A stretch of DNA of 51,717 bases from Chloroflexota bacterium (GTDB taxonomy: Bacteria; Chloroflexota; Anaerolineae; Anaerolineales; Villigracilaceae), in contig JAKOVF010000029.1 in the NCBI GenBank assembly GCA_029782225.1, positions 1 to 51,717 on the forward strand. The letters are read 5' to 3'. The notes under the pieces were generated by a model that was given only the letters and a program-made list of their open reading frames with translations, did no database searches and was not told where the DNA came from. A program made the position numbers and the translations under genes. Shown here piece after piece: positions 1 to 8,582 of the stretch. Positions within the stretch are counted from its first letter, which is position 1, and each line of letters starts with the position of its first letter.

Positions 1-305
1 CGGACAGAGTTCCAATCTACATCAAGCTCTTCGGCGATCAACATGGCGATGGCCGTGCGGATTCCCTGTCCCATATCTGAACGAAAGGCATAGATCGTCA
101 GGATTCCATCCCGACCCATTTTGATATACAGATTTGGAGTCCATTCGAATGGTGGTAGAGGCGAGGGAGTAGGACCTGGCGGTGTAACGGTCGCAGGGAT
201 CGATGTCTCTGTGGCGCATGCATCCAGATAAACGGCGAGCACCAGTCCGCCGCCGGCCAGTCCAACCAGCTTGATGAAGTCGCGTCGGGTCAATGGATCC
301 TTCAT
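1..305 (-). CDS. Molybdopterin-dependent hydroxylase large subunit, N-terminal part (IorB-like), cut by window edge
   Basis: The reading frame opens at 305 and runs off the window, giving about 101 residues. It starts MKDPLTRRDFIKLVG, a twin-arginine motif followed by a hydrophobic stretch, so the enzyme is probably exported folded. Next comes a Thr/Pro-rich linker and the beginning of a molybdopterin-binding domain (YIKMGRDG..., then RSDMGQGIRTAIAMLIAEEL), typical of the isoquinoline 1-oxidoreductase/aldehyde dehydrogenase large subunit. Only one base separates it from the upstream 2Fe-2S subunit, so the two form one enzyme. A cysteine near residue 34 makes a lipoprotein anchor possible. The substrate cannot be told from this piece. 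Confidence 0.85.
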   Translation of the reverse strand, partial: MKDPLTRRDFIKLVGLAGGGLVLAVYLDACATETSIPATVTPPGPTPSPLPPFEWTPNLYIKMGRDGILTIYAFRSDMGQGIRTAIAMLIAEELDVDWNSV

Positions 306-306
306 C

Positions 307-765
307 TCACACCTCCTCAGCCGCGCGGTGGATCGCCTGGCGCACACGCTGATACGTTCCACAACGGCACAACACATCGCTCATGGCCGCATCGATCTGC
401 TCATCAGTGGGATGAGGATTCTTTTCCAACAAAGCGGCTGCATTCATGATCTGGCCCGGCTGGCAGTACCCGCACTGGACCACACGTTCTTCGATCCAGG
501 CTTTTTGCAGCGGATGTGAAATATCGGCTGAAAGCCCTTCGATGGTGATAATTGATTTCCCGGCGACACTTTCTACAAGTGTGGTACAGGAACGGGTCGG
601 CTCTCCATCGATCAGCACCGTGCAAGCGCCGCATTCCCCCTTTCCACAACTGAATTTCGTACCGGTCAGCCCCAGAAGGTCACGCAACACCCAGAGCAGA
701 GGCATTTCCGCTTCCGCCTGAATGCTGTAGGCCTGACCATTGATCTGCAGGTCATAAGACGACAT
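307..765 (-). CDS. (2Fe-2S)-binding subunit of a molybdenum hydroxylase (IorA-like)
   Basis: A 152-residue protein with the full pattern of xanthine-dehydrogenase-family small subunits. The N-terminal plant-type ferredoxin domain has [12 protein letters not shown] followed by a fourth Cys in PTRSC. The C-terminal four-helix domain binds a second 2Fe-2S cluster through CGYCQPGQ and CRCGTY. Electrons pass from the molybdopterin subunit through these clusters to an acceptor. A GGGAGG ribosome site lies 8 bases before the ATG, and the stop is one base from the large-subunit start, so the genes are co-translated. A TATAAT hexamer at 822-827 on this strand may be its -10 box, but no good -35 is seen. 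Confidence 0.93.
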   Translation of the reverse strand: MSSYDLQINGQAYSIQAEAEMPLLWVLRDLLGLTGTKFSCGKGECGACTVLIDGEPTRSCTTLVESVAGKSIITIEGLSADISHPLQKAWIEERVVQCGYCQPGQIMNAAALLEKNPHPTDEQIDAAMSDVLCRCGTYQRVRQAIHRAAEEV

Positions 766-907
766 GGATCATCCCTCCCGAACTCGAAGTTTGAATCTAC
801 AAGACGCGATAGCCCACAATCATTATAGAGTTCCCCGAAATCTTTTCTACTGTTGAAAGACGGTTTTCTGAAATGCGAATGTCATATCCTCGCTCACTTC
901 ACCCTGC

Positions 908-936
908 TTGACAGACATCTAACCCCATGTTAATCT
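908..936 (+). promoter_or_regulatory. Possible sigma-70 promoter of the phosphatase gene
   Basis: TTGACA at 908-913, a 17-base spacer and TAATCT at 931-936. The -35 box is perfect and the -10 box weak. The phosphatase ATG follows at 953. Confidence 0.5.
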
Positions 937-952
937 GGCGTCTGGAGAAACC

Positions 953-1414
953 ATGTTCGATCAAATCTACAACTTCATGCAATTATCCGAGACACTTTTT
1001 ACAGGCGGCATGCCTACGGCGAACCAGTTGAAATCCGCAGCGCGGGAGGGAGTGAAGACTGTGATCAACCTGGCTCCGCACGATGTGCCGGATGCCCTGG
1101 CGAATGAAGCGGAATTGGCGGCCTCCCTGGGAATGCAATATATCAATATCCCCGTCAACTGGAATACACCCACTCAAGACGGCCTGGACAAGTTTATGGA
1201 CGCGATGGATGAACACAAGGGCCAGAAAATACTCGTCCATTGTCAGGCCAATTTCAGGGCCAGCGCGTTTGTGTCCATGTATAGAATTTTGCGGGAAGAT
1301 TGGAAGCCCGAGGATGCGCTGAAAGTCATGCACAAGATCTGGGATGAGGATGCATACCCGGTCTGGAAGATGTTCATCGAAGATACATTGAAAAGAAGTC
1401 GGGAGGGTTTATAA
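953..1414 (+). CDS. Protein-tyrosine-phosphatase-like protein (DUF442 type)
   Basis: A 153-residue single-domain protein. It has the features of the DUF442 / beta-lactamase-hydrolase-like phosphatases: LFTGGMPTANQL near the N-terminus, KTVINLAPHD, and the phosphate-binding loop VHCQANFRASAF with Cys97 and Arg102. The loop has four residues between Cys and Arg, one fewer than the classic CX5R signature. It would dephosphorylate a protein or small molecule through a phosphocysteine intermediate; the substrate is unknown. The gene starts after a GGAGA site and its stop is one base before the next ATG, so it is co-translated with the thioesterase. Confidence 0.75.
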   Translation: MFDQIYNFMQLSETLFTGGMPTANQLKSAAREGVKTVINLAPHDVPDALANEAELAASLGMQYINIPVNWNTPTQDGLDKFMDAMDEHKGQKILVHCQANFRASAFVSMYRILREDWKPEDALKVMHKIWDEDAYPVWKMFIEDTLKRSREGL

Positions 1415-1415
1415 G

Positions 1416-1817
1416 ATGAGTGAGCTTCAAATTGGATTCAGCGGCGAAGTCACACGTGTCGTAACCGAATCCGATACGGCCGCGAAATGGGGCAGTGGTC
1501 TGGTACCCGTCTTTGGCACGCCATCACTGGTGGGTCTGATGGAAGCCGCGGCTGTCCAGGCCTTGACCGGGCATTTAGAGGAGAACCAGACCACGGTCGG
1601 AGGAAGAATCGATGTCCGGCATCTGGCCGCGACGCCGGTGGGGATGCAGGTCCGCGCCCGCGCAGAACTCACAGCCGTGGAGGGTCGCAAGTTGATCTTT
1701 CAAATCGAAGCCTGGGATGAATCAGAGAAAATCGGCGAGGCCCTGCACGAACGATTTCTGATCGACAAAGAAAAGTTCATAGCTCGAGCAAAGGCCAAGC
1801 GCCTACAAGCGGAATGA
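1416..1817 (+). CDS. FlK-like hot-dog acyl-CoA thioesterase
   Basis: A 133-residue hot-dog-fold thioesterase. The three catalytic residues known for fluoroacetyl-CoA thioesterase FlK (Thr42, Glu50, His76) match Thr35, Glu43 and His69 here, each offset by exactly seven: the Thr in VFGTPSLVG, the Glu in GLMEAAA and the His in VRHLAATP. Family members hydrolyse small acyl-CoA esters. Fluoroacetyl-CoA is unlikely to be the substrate here; a general role in removing short acyl-CoA is more plausible. It follows the phosphatase with a one-base gap and no terminator between them. Confidence 0.85.
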   Translation: MSELQIGFSGEVTRVVTESDTAAKWGSGLVPVFGTPSLVGLMEAAAVQALTGHLEENQTTVGGRIDVRHLAATPVGMQVRARAELTAVEGRKLIFQIEAWDESEKIGEALHERFLIDKEKFIARAKAKRLQAE

Positions 1818-1831
1818 ATCCTCCGAGGGGA

Positions 1832-2182
1832 TCAGCGCCGTCCGCGCCCCAAAATTCCCAGGAAGAGGAATACGACCGCCACTCCCACTAAAAATCCAAG
1901 GTTATATTCATTCCCGTTGTTGTGAACTTCGTACATTTGTATCGCCGGATTGAAAAATGACATGATGAGCGTCACCGGAGCAATCAGTCCATGCCAGAGC
2001 CCGAGTGCAACATCCGCGACGCGGCCATTATCATCGGGCTTATCCTCTTCCGGGTTCGGACCTGGCATCGTAAGTTGGATGCTGGATTTTGGGGTTGTGA
2101 CTTCCACCTTTTCGCCGGGAGCGCAACCTGTAAGAGTGAGAAGCAATATCGTTGATAACGTAACAGCTAATACTTTCTTCAT
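1832..2182 (-). CDS. Small membrane lipoprotein of unknown function
   Basis: A 116-residue protein. Residues 1-19 form a lipoprotein signal with the lipobox LTGC, so Cys20 would be lipidated. A charged Pro-rich segment follows, then one or two hydrophobic stretches (ALGLWHGLIAPVTLIMSFF and LGFLVGVAVVFLFLGILG) and a short Arg-rich end. The middle, with LWHGLIAPVTLI and FNPAIQMYEVHNNG, is a pattern I associate with small bacterial proteins of unknown role. It converges with the thioesterase gene and has its own transcript. Confidence 0.65.
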   Translation of the reverse strand: MKKVLAVTLSTILLLTLTGCAPGEKVEVTTPKSSIQLTMPGPNPEEDKPDDNGRVADVALGLWHGLIAPVTLIMSFFNPAIQMYEVHNNGNEYNLGFLVGVAVVFLFLGILGRGRR

Positions 2183-2332
2183 TTATCGATCTCCTGGAAT
2201 GCTAAACAACGCAACCGATCAGTCATAATTCATCATACAATAGTCCTGCCGCTATCACAACGCTCAGGGCATAAGGGTTTTTCTCTAACTCTCTGGGCAA
2301 TGAGAGAAGTGGAATTCACTCTGGGTATTTCG

Positions 2333-2363
2333 GAAGACCGCAGGCTCATCACCTGCGGTCTTC
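2333..2363 (-). terminator. Strong hairpin just after clpB
   Basis: Perfect 12-bp stem: GAAGACCGCAGG at 2333-2344 and its complement at 2352-2363, with a 7-base loop, three bases past the clpB stop. There is no run of T on the minus strand, so it may protect the mRNA end or work with Rho and not be an intrinsic terminator. Confidence 0.6.
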
Positions 2364-2366
2364 ACG

Positions 2367-4955
2367 TTATGCTTCTACTACTTCACCTTTTACGGCGGTT
2401 GTGAACTCCAAGCCTTCGCTGCCTCGGTCCACTTGAATGACATCTCCCTCATGGAATTCGCCGGAAAGAATTTTCAGTGCCAACGGGTCTTGCAGTTCAC
2501 GCTGAATGGCGCGCTTGAGTGGACGAGCACCGAACTGAGGATCATATCCTTCCTCTGCCAGATATTCCTTCGCGGCTTTGCTTACTTCAAGATAGTAGCG
2601 CTTCTCCGCGAGCAATTGATTGACGCGCTTCAGCTGGAAGTCCACGACTTCGGTGAGCTGTGCCCTTGTCAATGGATGGAAGATGACGATCTCATCGATA
2701 CGGTTGAGGAATTCAGGGCGGAAGTGATTCTGAAGTACGCGGTTGATCGCGTCGCGCGTAACAGCCTGTCCGCCATCCCATAACTGGTTGCCCAGATTGG
2801 AGGTCATGATCACGACCGTGTTGCGGAAATCCACCGTGCGGCCCTGACCATCCGTCAGCCGGCCATCGTCAAGCAATTGCAGCAACACGTTGAAGACTTC
2901 ACTGTGTGCCTTTTCGATCTCATCGAAGAGCACCACGCTGTAAGGTCGGCGACGAACAGCTTCGGTCAACTGTCCGCCTTCCTCGTAACCGACATAGCCT
3001 GGCGGCGCGCCGATCATGCGCGAGACGGTATGCTTTTCCTGGTACTCGCTCATATCAATGCGGACCATGGCATGTTCATCGTCGAAGAGGAATTCTGCCA
3101 GGGCGCGTGCCAGCTCGGTCTTACCGACGCCTGTCGGGCCAAGGAAGATGAATGAACCAATTGGACGATTCGGGTCCTGCAAGCCGGCGCGTGAGCGTCG
3201 CACTGCATTCGAGACAACCCGCAATGCTTCATCCTGACCGACGACACGTTCATGGAGACGCTCTTCCATGTGGATCAATTTCTGCGTCTCGCCTTCGAGC
3301 AGGCGCGTCACCGGGATACCGGTCCAGCGCGCCACAATCGACGCGATCTCTTCGGTATCCACTTCCTCTTTGAGCAAGGCGCCTTCGCTCTGAATGGTCT
3401 TCAGTTTCGCTTCCGCCGCCTGAATCTTCTGCTCGATGTCGCGCAATTCACCATAGCGGAGGCGTGCCGCTTTTTCGAGATTGGCATCGCGCTCGGCGCG
3501 CTCGATCTCGAGACGAGTCTGTTCCAGCTTCTCCTTCAAACCGCGCAGTTCCGAAATTGCCTGCTTCTCCGTTTGCCAGCGCGCCGTGATGCCTTTGGAT
3601 TTCTCGCGCAGGTCAGCCAGATCCTGCTCGATCCTACCAAGCCGCTCCTTCGAAGCCTTGTCCTTTTCCTTCTTCAAAGCCTCGCGCTCGATCTCAAGCT
3701 GCATGATCTGACGGTCTACCTCATCCAGTTCCTGCGGCTTGGAGTCGATTTCAGTGCGCAGGCGTGCCGCGGCTTCATCGATCAGGTCAATCGCTTTGTC
3801 AGGCAGTTGACGGTCGGAAATATAACGATGCGAAAGAGTCGCCGCCGCGATCACAGCGGCGTCAGTGATCCGAACGCCGTGATGGACTTCGTAGCGTCCC
3901 TTCAAACCGCGCAGAATGGAAATGGTATCTTCCACGCTCGGCTCTTCGACCAGCACCGGCTGGAAACGGCGTTCCAGCGCAGGGTCCTTCTCAATATTCT
4001 GTCGATACTCATCCAGCGTAGTTGCGCCGATCATATGAAGCTCGCCGCGCGCCAGCATGGGCTTGAGCATGTTGCCTGCATCCATGGCACCCTCGGCTTT
4101 GCCCGCGCCGACGACCGTGTGCATCTCGTCCACGAACAGCAGGATCTCGCCCTCCGATTCCGTGATTTCCTTGAGGACTGCTTTCAAGCGTTCCTCGAAC
4201 TCGCCGCGATATTTCGCACCGGCGATGAGCGCACCCATGTCGAGTTGGACGAGCCGTTTTTTCTTTAGGCCTTCGGGCACGTCCCCGTTTACGATGCGTT
4301 GCGCCAGCCCCTCGACAATCGCCGTTTTTCCGACGCCCGGCTCGCCGATCAAGGCAGGATTATTCTTGGTACGACGGCTCAGGATCTGCACCACACGGCG
4401 GATCTCCTCGTCCCGGCCAATGACCGGGTCCAGCTTGCCCTGGCGCGCCATACCGGTCAGGTCACGGCCGTAGCGTTCAAGCGCCTGATATGTAGACTCA
4501 GGATTCTGCGAGGTTACTCTCTGGGAACCGCGCACCGTTTTCAGCGCGGAGAGAATGGCATCCTTGGTCAGGCCGAAAGACGCGAGACGCTTGCCCTCCA
4601 TTGAGTCAGTCAGGCCGAGCAGGATATGCTCAGTCGAGACATAATCATCCTGCATTCCTTTGGCGTAACGCTCCGCGGATTTGAGAGCATCCGCGGTCGG
4701 CTGGGCGAGCCCAACGTCCGCGTTCGAACCGTGCATTCCCGGCCGCTTCTCCAGCTCGTGAGTCAATTCGTCACGCAGACTCTGGACACTGCCGGCCACT
4801 TTGCTCACAATGGCAGGGACAACACCCTCGTCCTGCCGCAGAAGTCCTAACAATAGATGAGCAGGTTCAATAGCTTGATGACCATAATCCTGCGCGATCT
4901 GCTGCGCGGCTAAGATGGCCTCCTGTGATTTTTGCGTGTATTTGTTTAGATCCAT
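2367..4955 (-). CDS. clpB: Chaperone ClpB (Hsp104-type disaggregase)
   Basis: An 862-residue AAA+ disaggregase that, with DnaK, pulls proteins out of aggregates. It has the N-terminal double Clp repeat (residues about 1-145), the first ATPase domain with Walker A GEPGVGKT and Walker B LFVDEMH, and a long coiled-coil middle domain (about 395-530, rich in Glu/Lys/Arg). The second ATPase domain has GPTGVGKT and [10 protein letters not shown]. The length equals that of well-studied ClpB. I place the start at the ATG at 4955 ([10 protein letters not shown]), which has GGAGG five bases upstream; the frame stays open 14 codons further without a ribosome site. No CIRCE or HAIR heat-shock operator is seen upstream. 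Confidence 0.97.
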   Translation of the reverse strand: MDLNKYTQKSQEAILAAQQIAQDYGHQAIEPAHLLLGLLRQDEGVVPAIVSKVAGSVQSLRDELTHELEKRPGMHGSNADVGLAQPTADALKSAERYAKGMQDDYVSTEHILLGLTDSMEGKRLASFGLTKDAILSALKTVRGSQRVTSQNPESTYQALERYGRDLTGMARQGKLDPVIGRDEEIRRVVQILSRRTKNNPALIGEPGVGKTAIVEGLAQRIVNGDVPEGLKKKRLVQLDMGALIAGAKYRGEFEERLKAVLKEITESEGEILLFVDEMHTVVGAGKAEGAMDAGNMLKPMLARGELHMIGATTLDEYRQNIEKDPALERRFQPVLVEEPSVEDTISILRGLKGRYEVHHGVRITDAAVIAAATLSHRYISDRQLPDKAIDLIDEAAARLRTEIDSKPQELDEVDRQIMQLEIEREALKKEKDKASKERLGRIEQDLADLREKSKGITARWQTEKQAISELRGLKEKLEQTRLEIERAERDANLEKAARLRYGELRDIEQKIQAAEAKLKTIQSEGALLKEEVDTEEIASIVARWTGIPVTRLLEGETQKLIHMEERLHERVVGQDEALRVVSNAVRRSRAGLQDPNRPIGSFIFLGPTGVGKTELARALAEFLFDDEHAMVRIDMSEYQEKHTVSRMIGAPPGYVGYEEGGQLTEAVRRRPYSVVLFDEIEKAHSEVFNVLLQLLDDGRLTDGQGRTVDFRNTVVIMTSNLGNQLWDGGQAVTRDAINRVLQNHFRPEFLNRIDEIVIFHPLTRAQLTEVVDFQLKRVNQLLAEKRYYLEVSKAAKEYLAEEGYDPQFGARPLKRAIQRELQDPLALKILSGEFHEGDVIQVDRGSEGLEFTTAVKGEVVEA

Positions 4956-5132
4956 AGTTGCCTCCAATAAAGAAAACGGACTTAACCCCTTCCTCATTAT
5001 TCTAGGTAGTTTTCATAGGAGGCATATAAGCAAAAGATATGAGTAGAGTTAGAAGCTCCTAATGAAAATCGCACGCTGCTTGCCTGCGGCTCAATTTCGG
5101 GTATACCTTGTACGTTGGTGGATCACAATCCC

Positions 5133-5786
5133 CTATGGACTGGCCGTGTTACAGTCCCAATATTCAATTCTACGCATGTAGGTGCAGGTGAGGTTCTGTT
5201 CGTTGCCGACTCGAAACGCAAGCCAGTATATTTCCGAAGCAAGTGGATCGGACGCATCGAAGGGACGGTACAAGAAAGGTTGTCCAGCCGGCGTAACCGG
5301 GACACCGGGCAGGTATGCCGGAATCAGGTCCGTGAGCGCACTGGGATATTTGCCATTGTTCAGGTAATAATCCTCTATCGCACGAACCACTTGATTTCCC
5401 GCCAATATGCCGTTGAGCATTTCCTGATTGACCGGTGTGCCCGTCGGAGTCACCGGCTGTGTCTTTGTGGGAAGAGCCGTCCGGGTAGCCGTGGGAAGCG
5501 GAGTATTCGTGCGAGTAGGGACAGGAGTCTTTGTCTGCGGCGGAATGACCACAAAAGTGGGTGCGGAGGTGACGGTCCTGGACGCCACGATTGTCGCCGT
5601 GTGGTATGGAATTGCCGACGAAGCGCTGGCTGGTGTGAAGGTTACAAAAGTCGAATTGGGCGGATCTGGAATCGGGGTCTCCAAATTGAACCAACTCGCA
5701 AGGCTTCCGTTGCGGAATGCCACCACCATAAACACAATCGCTAAAAGAATGGGGATGAGAAGCAGAAACTCAAACGACCTTTTCAT
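5133..5786 (-). CDS. Membrane-anchored protein with pseudopilin (GspG)-like C-terminal domain
   Basis: A 217-residue protein: a basic N-terminus and one membrane helix (LLLIPILLAIVFMVVAF, residues 9-25), a Thr/Pro/Ser-rich linker to about residue 120, then a globular domain. The last part (AIEDYYLNNGKYPSALTDLI, PAYLPGVPVTPAGQPFLYR) matches the alpha-helix/loop/strand pattern of type II secretion major pseudopilins and type IV pilins. The prepilin peptidase site (G/FTLIE) is absent, so it is probably not assembled into a fibre. Two cysteines near the end (LTCTYM...YWDCN) could form a disulfide. TATAAT ends seven bases before the ATG, which suggests a leaderless mRNA. Function unknown. Confidence 0.6.
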   Translation of the reverse strand: MKRSFEFLLLIPILLAIVFMVVAFRNGSLASWFNLETPIPDPPNSTFVTFTPASASSAIPYHTATIVASRTVTSAPTFVVIPPQTKTPVPTRTNTPLPTATRTALPTKTQPVTPTGTPVNQEMLNGILAGNQVVRAIEDYYLNNGKYPSALTDLIPAYLPGVPVTPAGQPFLYRPFDASDPLASEIYWLAFRVGNEQNLTCTYMRRIEYWDCNTASP

Positions 5787-6111
5787 TCAAAGGATTATAC
5801 AGTGGCGTAAAAGCCTTCATGAGTAGGACATAAGTCCTTGCCACCCTTACTTTATCCTTAGAGTATCCCGACAAATCCCGAATACGGACCTGTATGTGGT
5901 TCCTCATGTATAAACGGGTAAATCCTGAGCTAACCATACGGCTTGATAATCCATGGACGGTGCGACAGATTTCCCGTCTTTTGGCAAATACAGCATCTCG
6001 AATCCGGTGGACGGCCGCGCACAACCATAGTCACCAAGGGAGGTTGTGGCGAAATTCTCTCGCTTTACCTCACGAACACCTGAAACTTGAGACTTCGAGC
6101 TTGAAATTCTT
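5787..6111. other. Gene-free stretch of 325 bases
   Basis: No convincing reading frame on either strand. On the minus side it begins with a TATAAT (5794-5799) placed for leaderless transcription of the pseudopilin-like gene. Near 6077-6112 is a Cys/Thr-codon-free, repeat-like string of CTTGAGACTTCGAGCTTGAA type, similar in style to other short intergenic repeats in the window. I see nothing else. Confidence 0.5.
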
Positions 6112-6624
6112 TTAGACCCCGAAACTCACCGCATTCGAGTTGACCAACAGCATCGGCACCTGGAGGTTGAACTGGGAAATGTTCGGATTGGTCACCTCCG
6201 CTTCATAGAGTGAAATCCAGGACGTACTCAAAACATCGAGGCTTTTTCCCAGGTCAGTTTGCGAGGACACACGGATCTTAGCCTTGATGGAAAACGCGCC
6301 TGCCAGCGCGGTAACGGGTAACATCGAGCGGTTGACCTCATTCACGTCATAGTCCAACGGATCCGCTTCAGGCGGCGCAATATGAAAAATGATGATATCG
6401 CCGGGCGGCACATATATTTCCGAATACGTGATAGACTTTGGCACGCCAGTGCCGAACACAATCACCTGTGGATTCATAAGTTGCAGGTAATTGGAAATCG
6501 CCTGGTTCCTCAACCAGGTGCTAACTCGGACCCCCTCATGCGCAATCAAACCACCGCGCACCAGCATAGTCCGCGTGTACGCCATCACCATTACCAGTTT
6601 TTCATCCGAGTCGAGTGCTCGCAT
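6112..6624 (-). CDS. Conserved-looking protein of unknown function
   Basis: A 170-residue soluble protein. I choose the ATG at 6624 (MRALDSDEKL) because GGAGGAAGG lies directly before it; a GTG-like start ten codons upstream has no such site. The N-terminal half (VMVMAYTRTMLVRGGLIAHE, VRVSTWLRNQ) reads like a small beta-rich domain, followed by GDIIIFHIAPPEADPLDYD and a C-terminal half with SLDVLSTSWISLYEAEVTNP. No signal peptide or membrane segment is seen. A TATAAT at 6640-6645 on this strand could be the -10 box. I do not recognise the family. It is divergent from recJ. Confidence 0.6.
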   Translation of the reverse strand: MRALDSDEKLVMVMAYTRTMLVRGGLIAHEGVRVSTWLRNQAISNYLQLMNPQVIVFGTGVPKSITYSEIYVPPGDIIIFHIAPPEADPLDYDVNEVNRSMLPVTALAGAFSIKAKIRVSSQTDLGKSLDVLSTSWISLYEAEVTNPNISQFNLQVPMLLVNSNAVSFGV

Positions 6625-6686
6625 CCTTCCTCCGTTTCCATTATACTCTGCCACTATCCTCTAAGACTAAATCTGATACCTGAGAC

Positions 6687-8423
6687 ATGAACCATAACAA
6701 ACGCTGGCTCATTCCGCCAGTCCTTACCTCTGAAGCGAAATCGAACTTACAAGCCTTCCCGTTTCCTCTCAATCAAATCCTTTTCAATCGTGGTTACGCT
6801 ACCGATGCTGACGCGCGCGTTTTCCTCAAAGCCCAGGCGAATTTCGATACCGACCCTTTCAAGATGAATGGCATGCGCACAGCCGTTGACCGCATCCGTT
6901 TTGCAATTGACCATCATGAACCCATCGCGGTGTACGGCGACTATGATGTGGATGGCGTCACAGCCACCGCGCTCCTCGTACAAACGCTCAGGGCCCTTGA
7001 TGCAGATGTCCGCGGCTATATTCCCAACCGTTTTGAAGAAGGTTACGGCCTGAACAAGGACGCGTTGGATGCCCTCAAAGCGGATGGCGTCAAACTGGTC
7101 ATCACCGTGGACTGCGGCATCCGCTCGCCTGATGAAGCGCTTCACGCGCGGACCATTGGTCTGGACCTCGTAATTAGCGATCATCACCACCCCGCTGAGG
7201 GCGACCTGCCCACAGCTTTGGCCGTTATTAACCCCAAGCAGCATGGCGATGTTTACCCTGATAAAGACCTGGCCGGGGTCGGGATCGCTTACAAAATTGC
7301 TGAGGCTCTGCTTAGAGGAGAAAAACAGGAAATGAGTAACGAGAATGGGATTGACCCATCGCTCGTCACTCTCAACTCATTGCTGGACCTCGTCGCCCTC
7401 GGCACTGTGGCGGATCTGGCTCCACTTGTTGGCGAAAACCGTATGCTGGTCCGAAGAGGGCTCCGTCAGATGCGGCAGACCACGCGCCAGGGACTCTTCT
7501 CGCTGGCCCAGGTGGCTGATCTCAAACTCACCGGCGTCACAGCCATGAATATTGGTTTTGGGTTGGGCCCGCGCTTGAATGCCTCGGGCAGACTGGAATC
7601 TGCGCTGGCTTCGTTTGAACTGCTCACCACCGCGGACTTCATGCGTGCCGGTCAATTGGCACAACAGTTGGAGGTCCAAAACCGCGAACGTCAGCGCATC
7701 ACCCGCGAAATGCAGTCGCAGGCCGAGCGGATCGCCCTCGCCGATGACCCACAGGCTTATCTGCTCTTTGCTTCGCATCCCGAGTTCAACTCGGGCGTGG
7801 TTGGCCTGGCAGCCTCGCGCCTGACAGAGACCTACTACCGCCCGGCCGTTGTCGCCTCGCAGGGCCCCGAAGAAACCCGTGGCTCGTGCCGTTCCATCCC
7901 CGAATTTCACATCACCGACGCCCTCGATCAATGTGCGGATCTGCTGGTCCGTCATGGGGGGCATGCCGCAGCGGCTGGATTCACTGTCCGCAATGAGAAT
8001 CTGCCGGAGCTGGTGAAACGGTTAAAAAGCATCGCCGCGGAAAAACTCTCGGCCACGGATCTCCGGCCAACAATCACAGCTGATGCGGAGATCTCGCTCA
8101 TGCAGCTTGGCCCGGACTTGATCAAGAATCTCAGCTATCTCGAACCCACCGGTTACGGGAATCCAGATCCTGCTTTTGTTACGCGCAATGTAAGGGTGAA
8201 GTCGTTCCGTACAGTGGGCGCGGAGGGAAAACATCTGAAGCTAACGCTTGCCGATGAAACGGGGACAACCCACGATGCCATCGGTTTCCGGCTGGGACAT
8301 TGGATAAAAAGTATGCCCGCAAGGATTGACGTTCTTTTTACCTACGAAGTGAACGAATTCAATGGGCGAACCGGCTATCAATTGAACTTGAAAGATTTGA
8401 AGCCAGCCGGAACACAAGACTAG
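6687..8423 (+). CDS. recJ: Single-stranded-DNA-specific exonuclease RecJ
   Basis: A 578-residue 5'-3' exonuclease used in recombination, mismatch repair and restart of stalled forks. The DHH-family motifs are present: VYGDYDVDGVTATALL (motif I), VDCGIRSPDE (motif II) and VISDHHHP (the DHH motif). The DHHA1 domain has the nucleotide-binding loop VVRHGGHAAAAGFT-like segment (LLVRHGGHAAAAGF), and a C-terminal OB domain follows (YGNPDPAF to the end). The length is normal for RecJ. The gene stands alone with a divergent neighbour upstream and an intrinsic terminator downstream. Confidence 0.96.
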   Translation: MNHNKRWLIPPVLTSEAKSNLQAFPFPLNQILFNRGYATDADARVFLKAQANFDTDPFKMNGMRTAVDRIRFAIDHHEPIAVYGDYDVDGVTATALLVQTLRALDADVRGYIPNRFEEGYGLNKDALDALKADGVKLVITVDCGIRSPDEALHARTIGLDLVISDHHHPAEGDLPTALAVINPKQHGDVYPDKDLAGVGIAYKIAEALLRGEKQEMSNENGIDPSLVTLNSLLDLVALGTVADLAPLVGENRMLVRRGLRQMRQTTRQGLFSLAQVADLKLTGVTAMNIGFGLGPRLNASGRLESALASFELLTTADFMRAGQLAQQLEVQNRERQRITREMQSQAERIALADDPQAYLLFASHPEFNSGVVGLAASRLTETYYRPAVVASQGPEETRGSCRSIPEFHITDALDQCADLLVRHGGHAAAAGFTVRNENLPELVKRLKSIAAEKLSATDLRPTITADAEISLMQLGPDLIKNLSYLEPTGYGNPDPAFVTRNVRVKSFRTVGAEGKHLKLTLADETGTTHDAIGFRLGHWIKSMPARIDVLFTYEVNEFNGRTGYQLNLKDLKPAGTQD

Positions 8424-8453
8424 ATTCTCCCAATTCCGGAATCTGCCTGTAGA

Positions 8454-8490
8454 GTCAAGCGTCTCAAAAGAGGTGCTTGACTTTTATTTT
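8454..8490 (+). terminator. Intrinsic terminator of recJ
   Basis: GTCAAGC at 8454-8460 pairs with GCTTGAC at 8475-8481; an inner CTC/GAG pair and an AAAA loop complete the hairpin. It is followed by CTTTTATTTTT. Its 3' arm contains the -35 box of the next promoter. Confidence 0.8.
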
Positions 8491-8505
8491 TGATTTTGCT
8501 AAGAT
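8477..8505 (+). promoter_or_regulatory. Sigma-70 promoter of the ROK regulator gene
   Basis: TTGACT at 8477-8482, a 17-base spacer and TAAGAT at 8500-8505. Transcription would begin near 8512, inside the first operator palindrome. The -35 box lies within the recJ terminator stem. Confidence 0.8.
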
Positions 8506-8507
8506 AT

Positions 8508-8540
8508 TTACAAGGTGTAAGTAATTGTTACACATTGTAA
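8508..8540 (+). promoter_or_regulatory. Two tandem palindromic operators, TTACA-N3-TGTAA
   Basis: Two copies of the 13-bp palindrome TTACANNNTGTAA, at 8508-8520 and 8528-8540. Their centres are 20 bp apart (about two helix turns), so two dimers would bind on the same face. They cover the transcription start just below the -10 box, the usual place for repression. The likely ligand is the ROK protein encoded 43 bases downstream, that is, autoregulation; this is inferred. Confidence 0.75.
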
Positions 8541-8582
8541 GTTTCGAGCCATCGAACATTTAGCCAATCAGGTTAATACGCC

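Noticed and set aside
3252..4268. A 338-codon open frame on the plus strand opposite clpB
   Set aside because: It is the mirror of a highly conserved gene. Its text is rich in Phe/Leu/Arg as expected for antisense of ClpB, with no family features or ribosome site.
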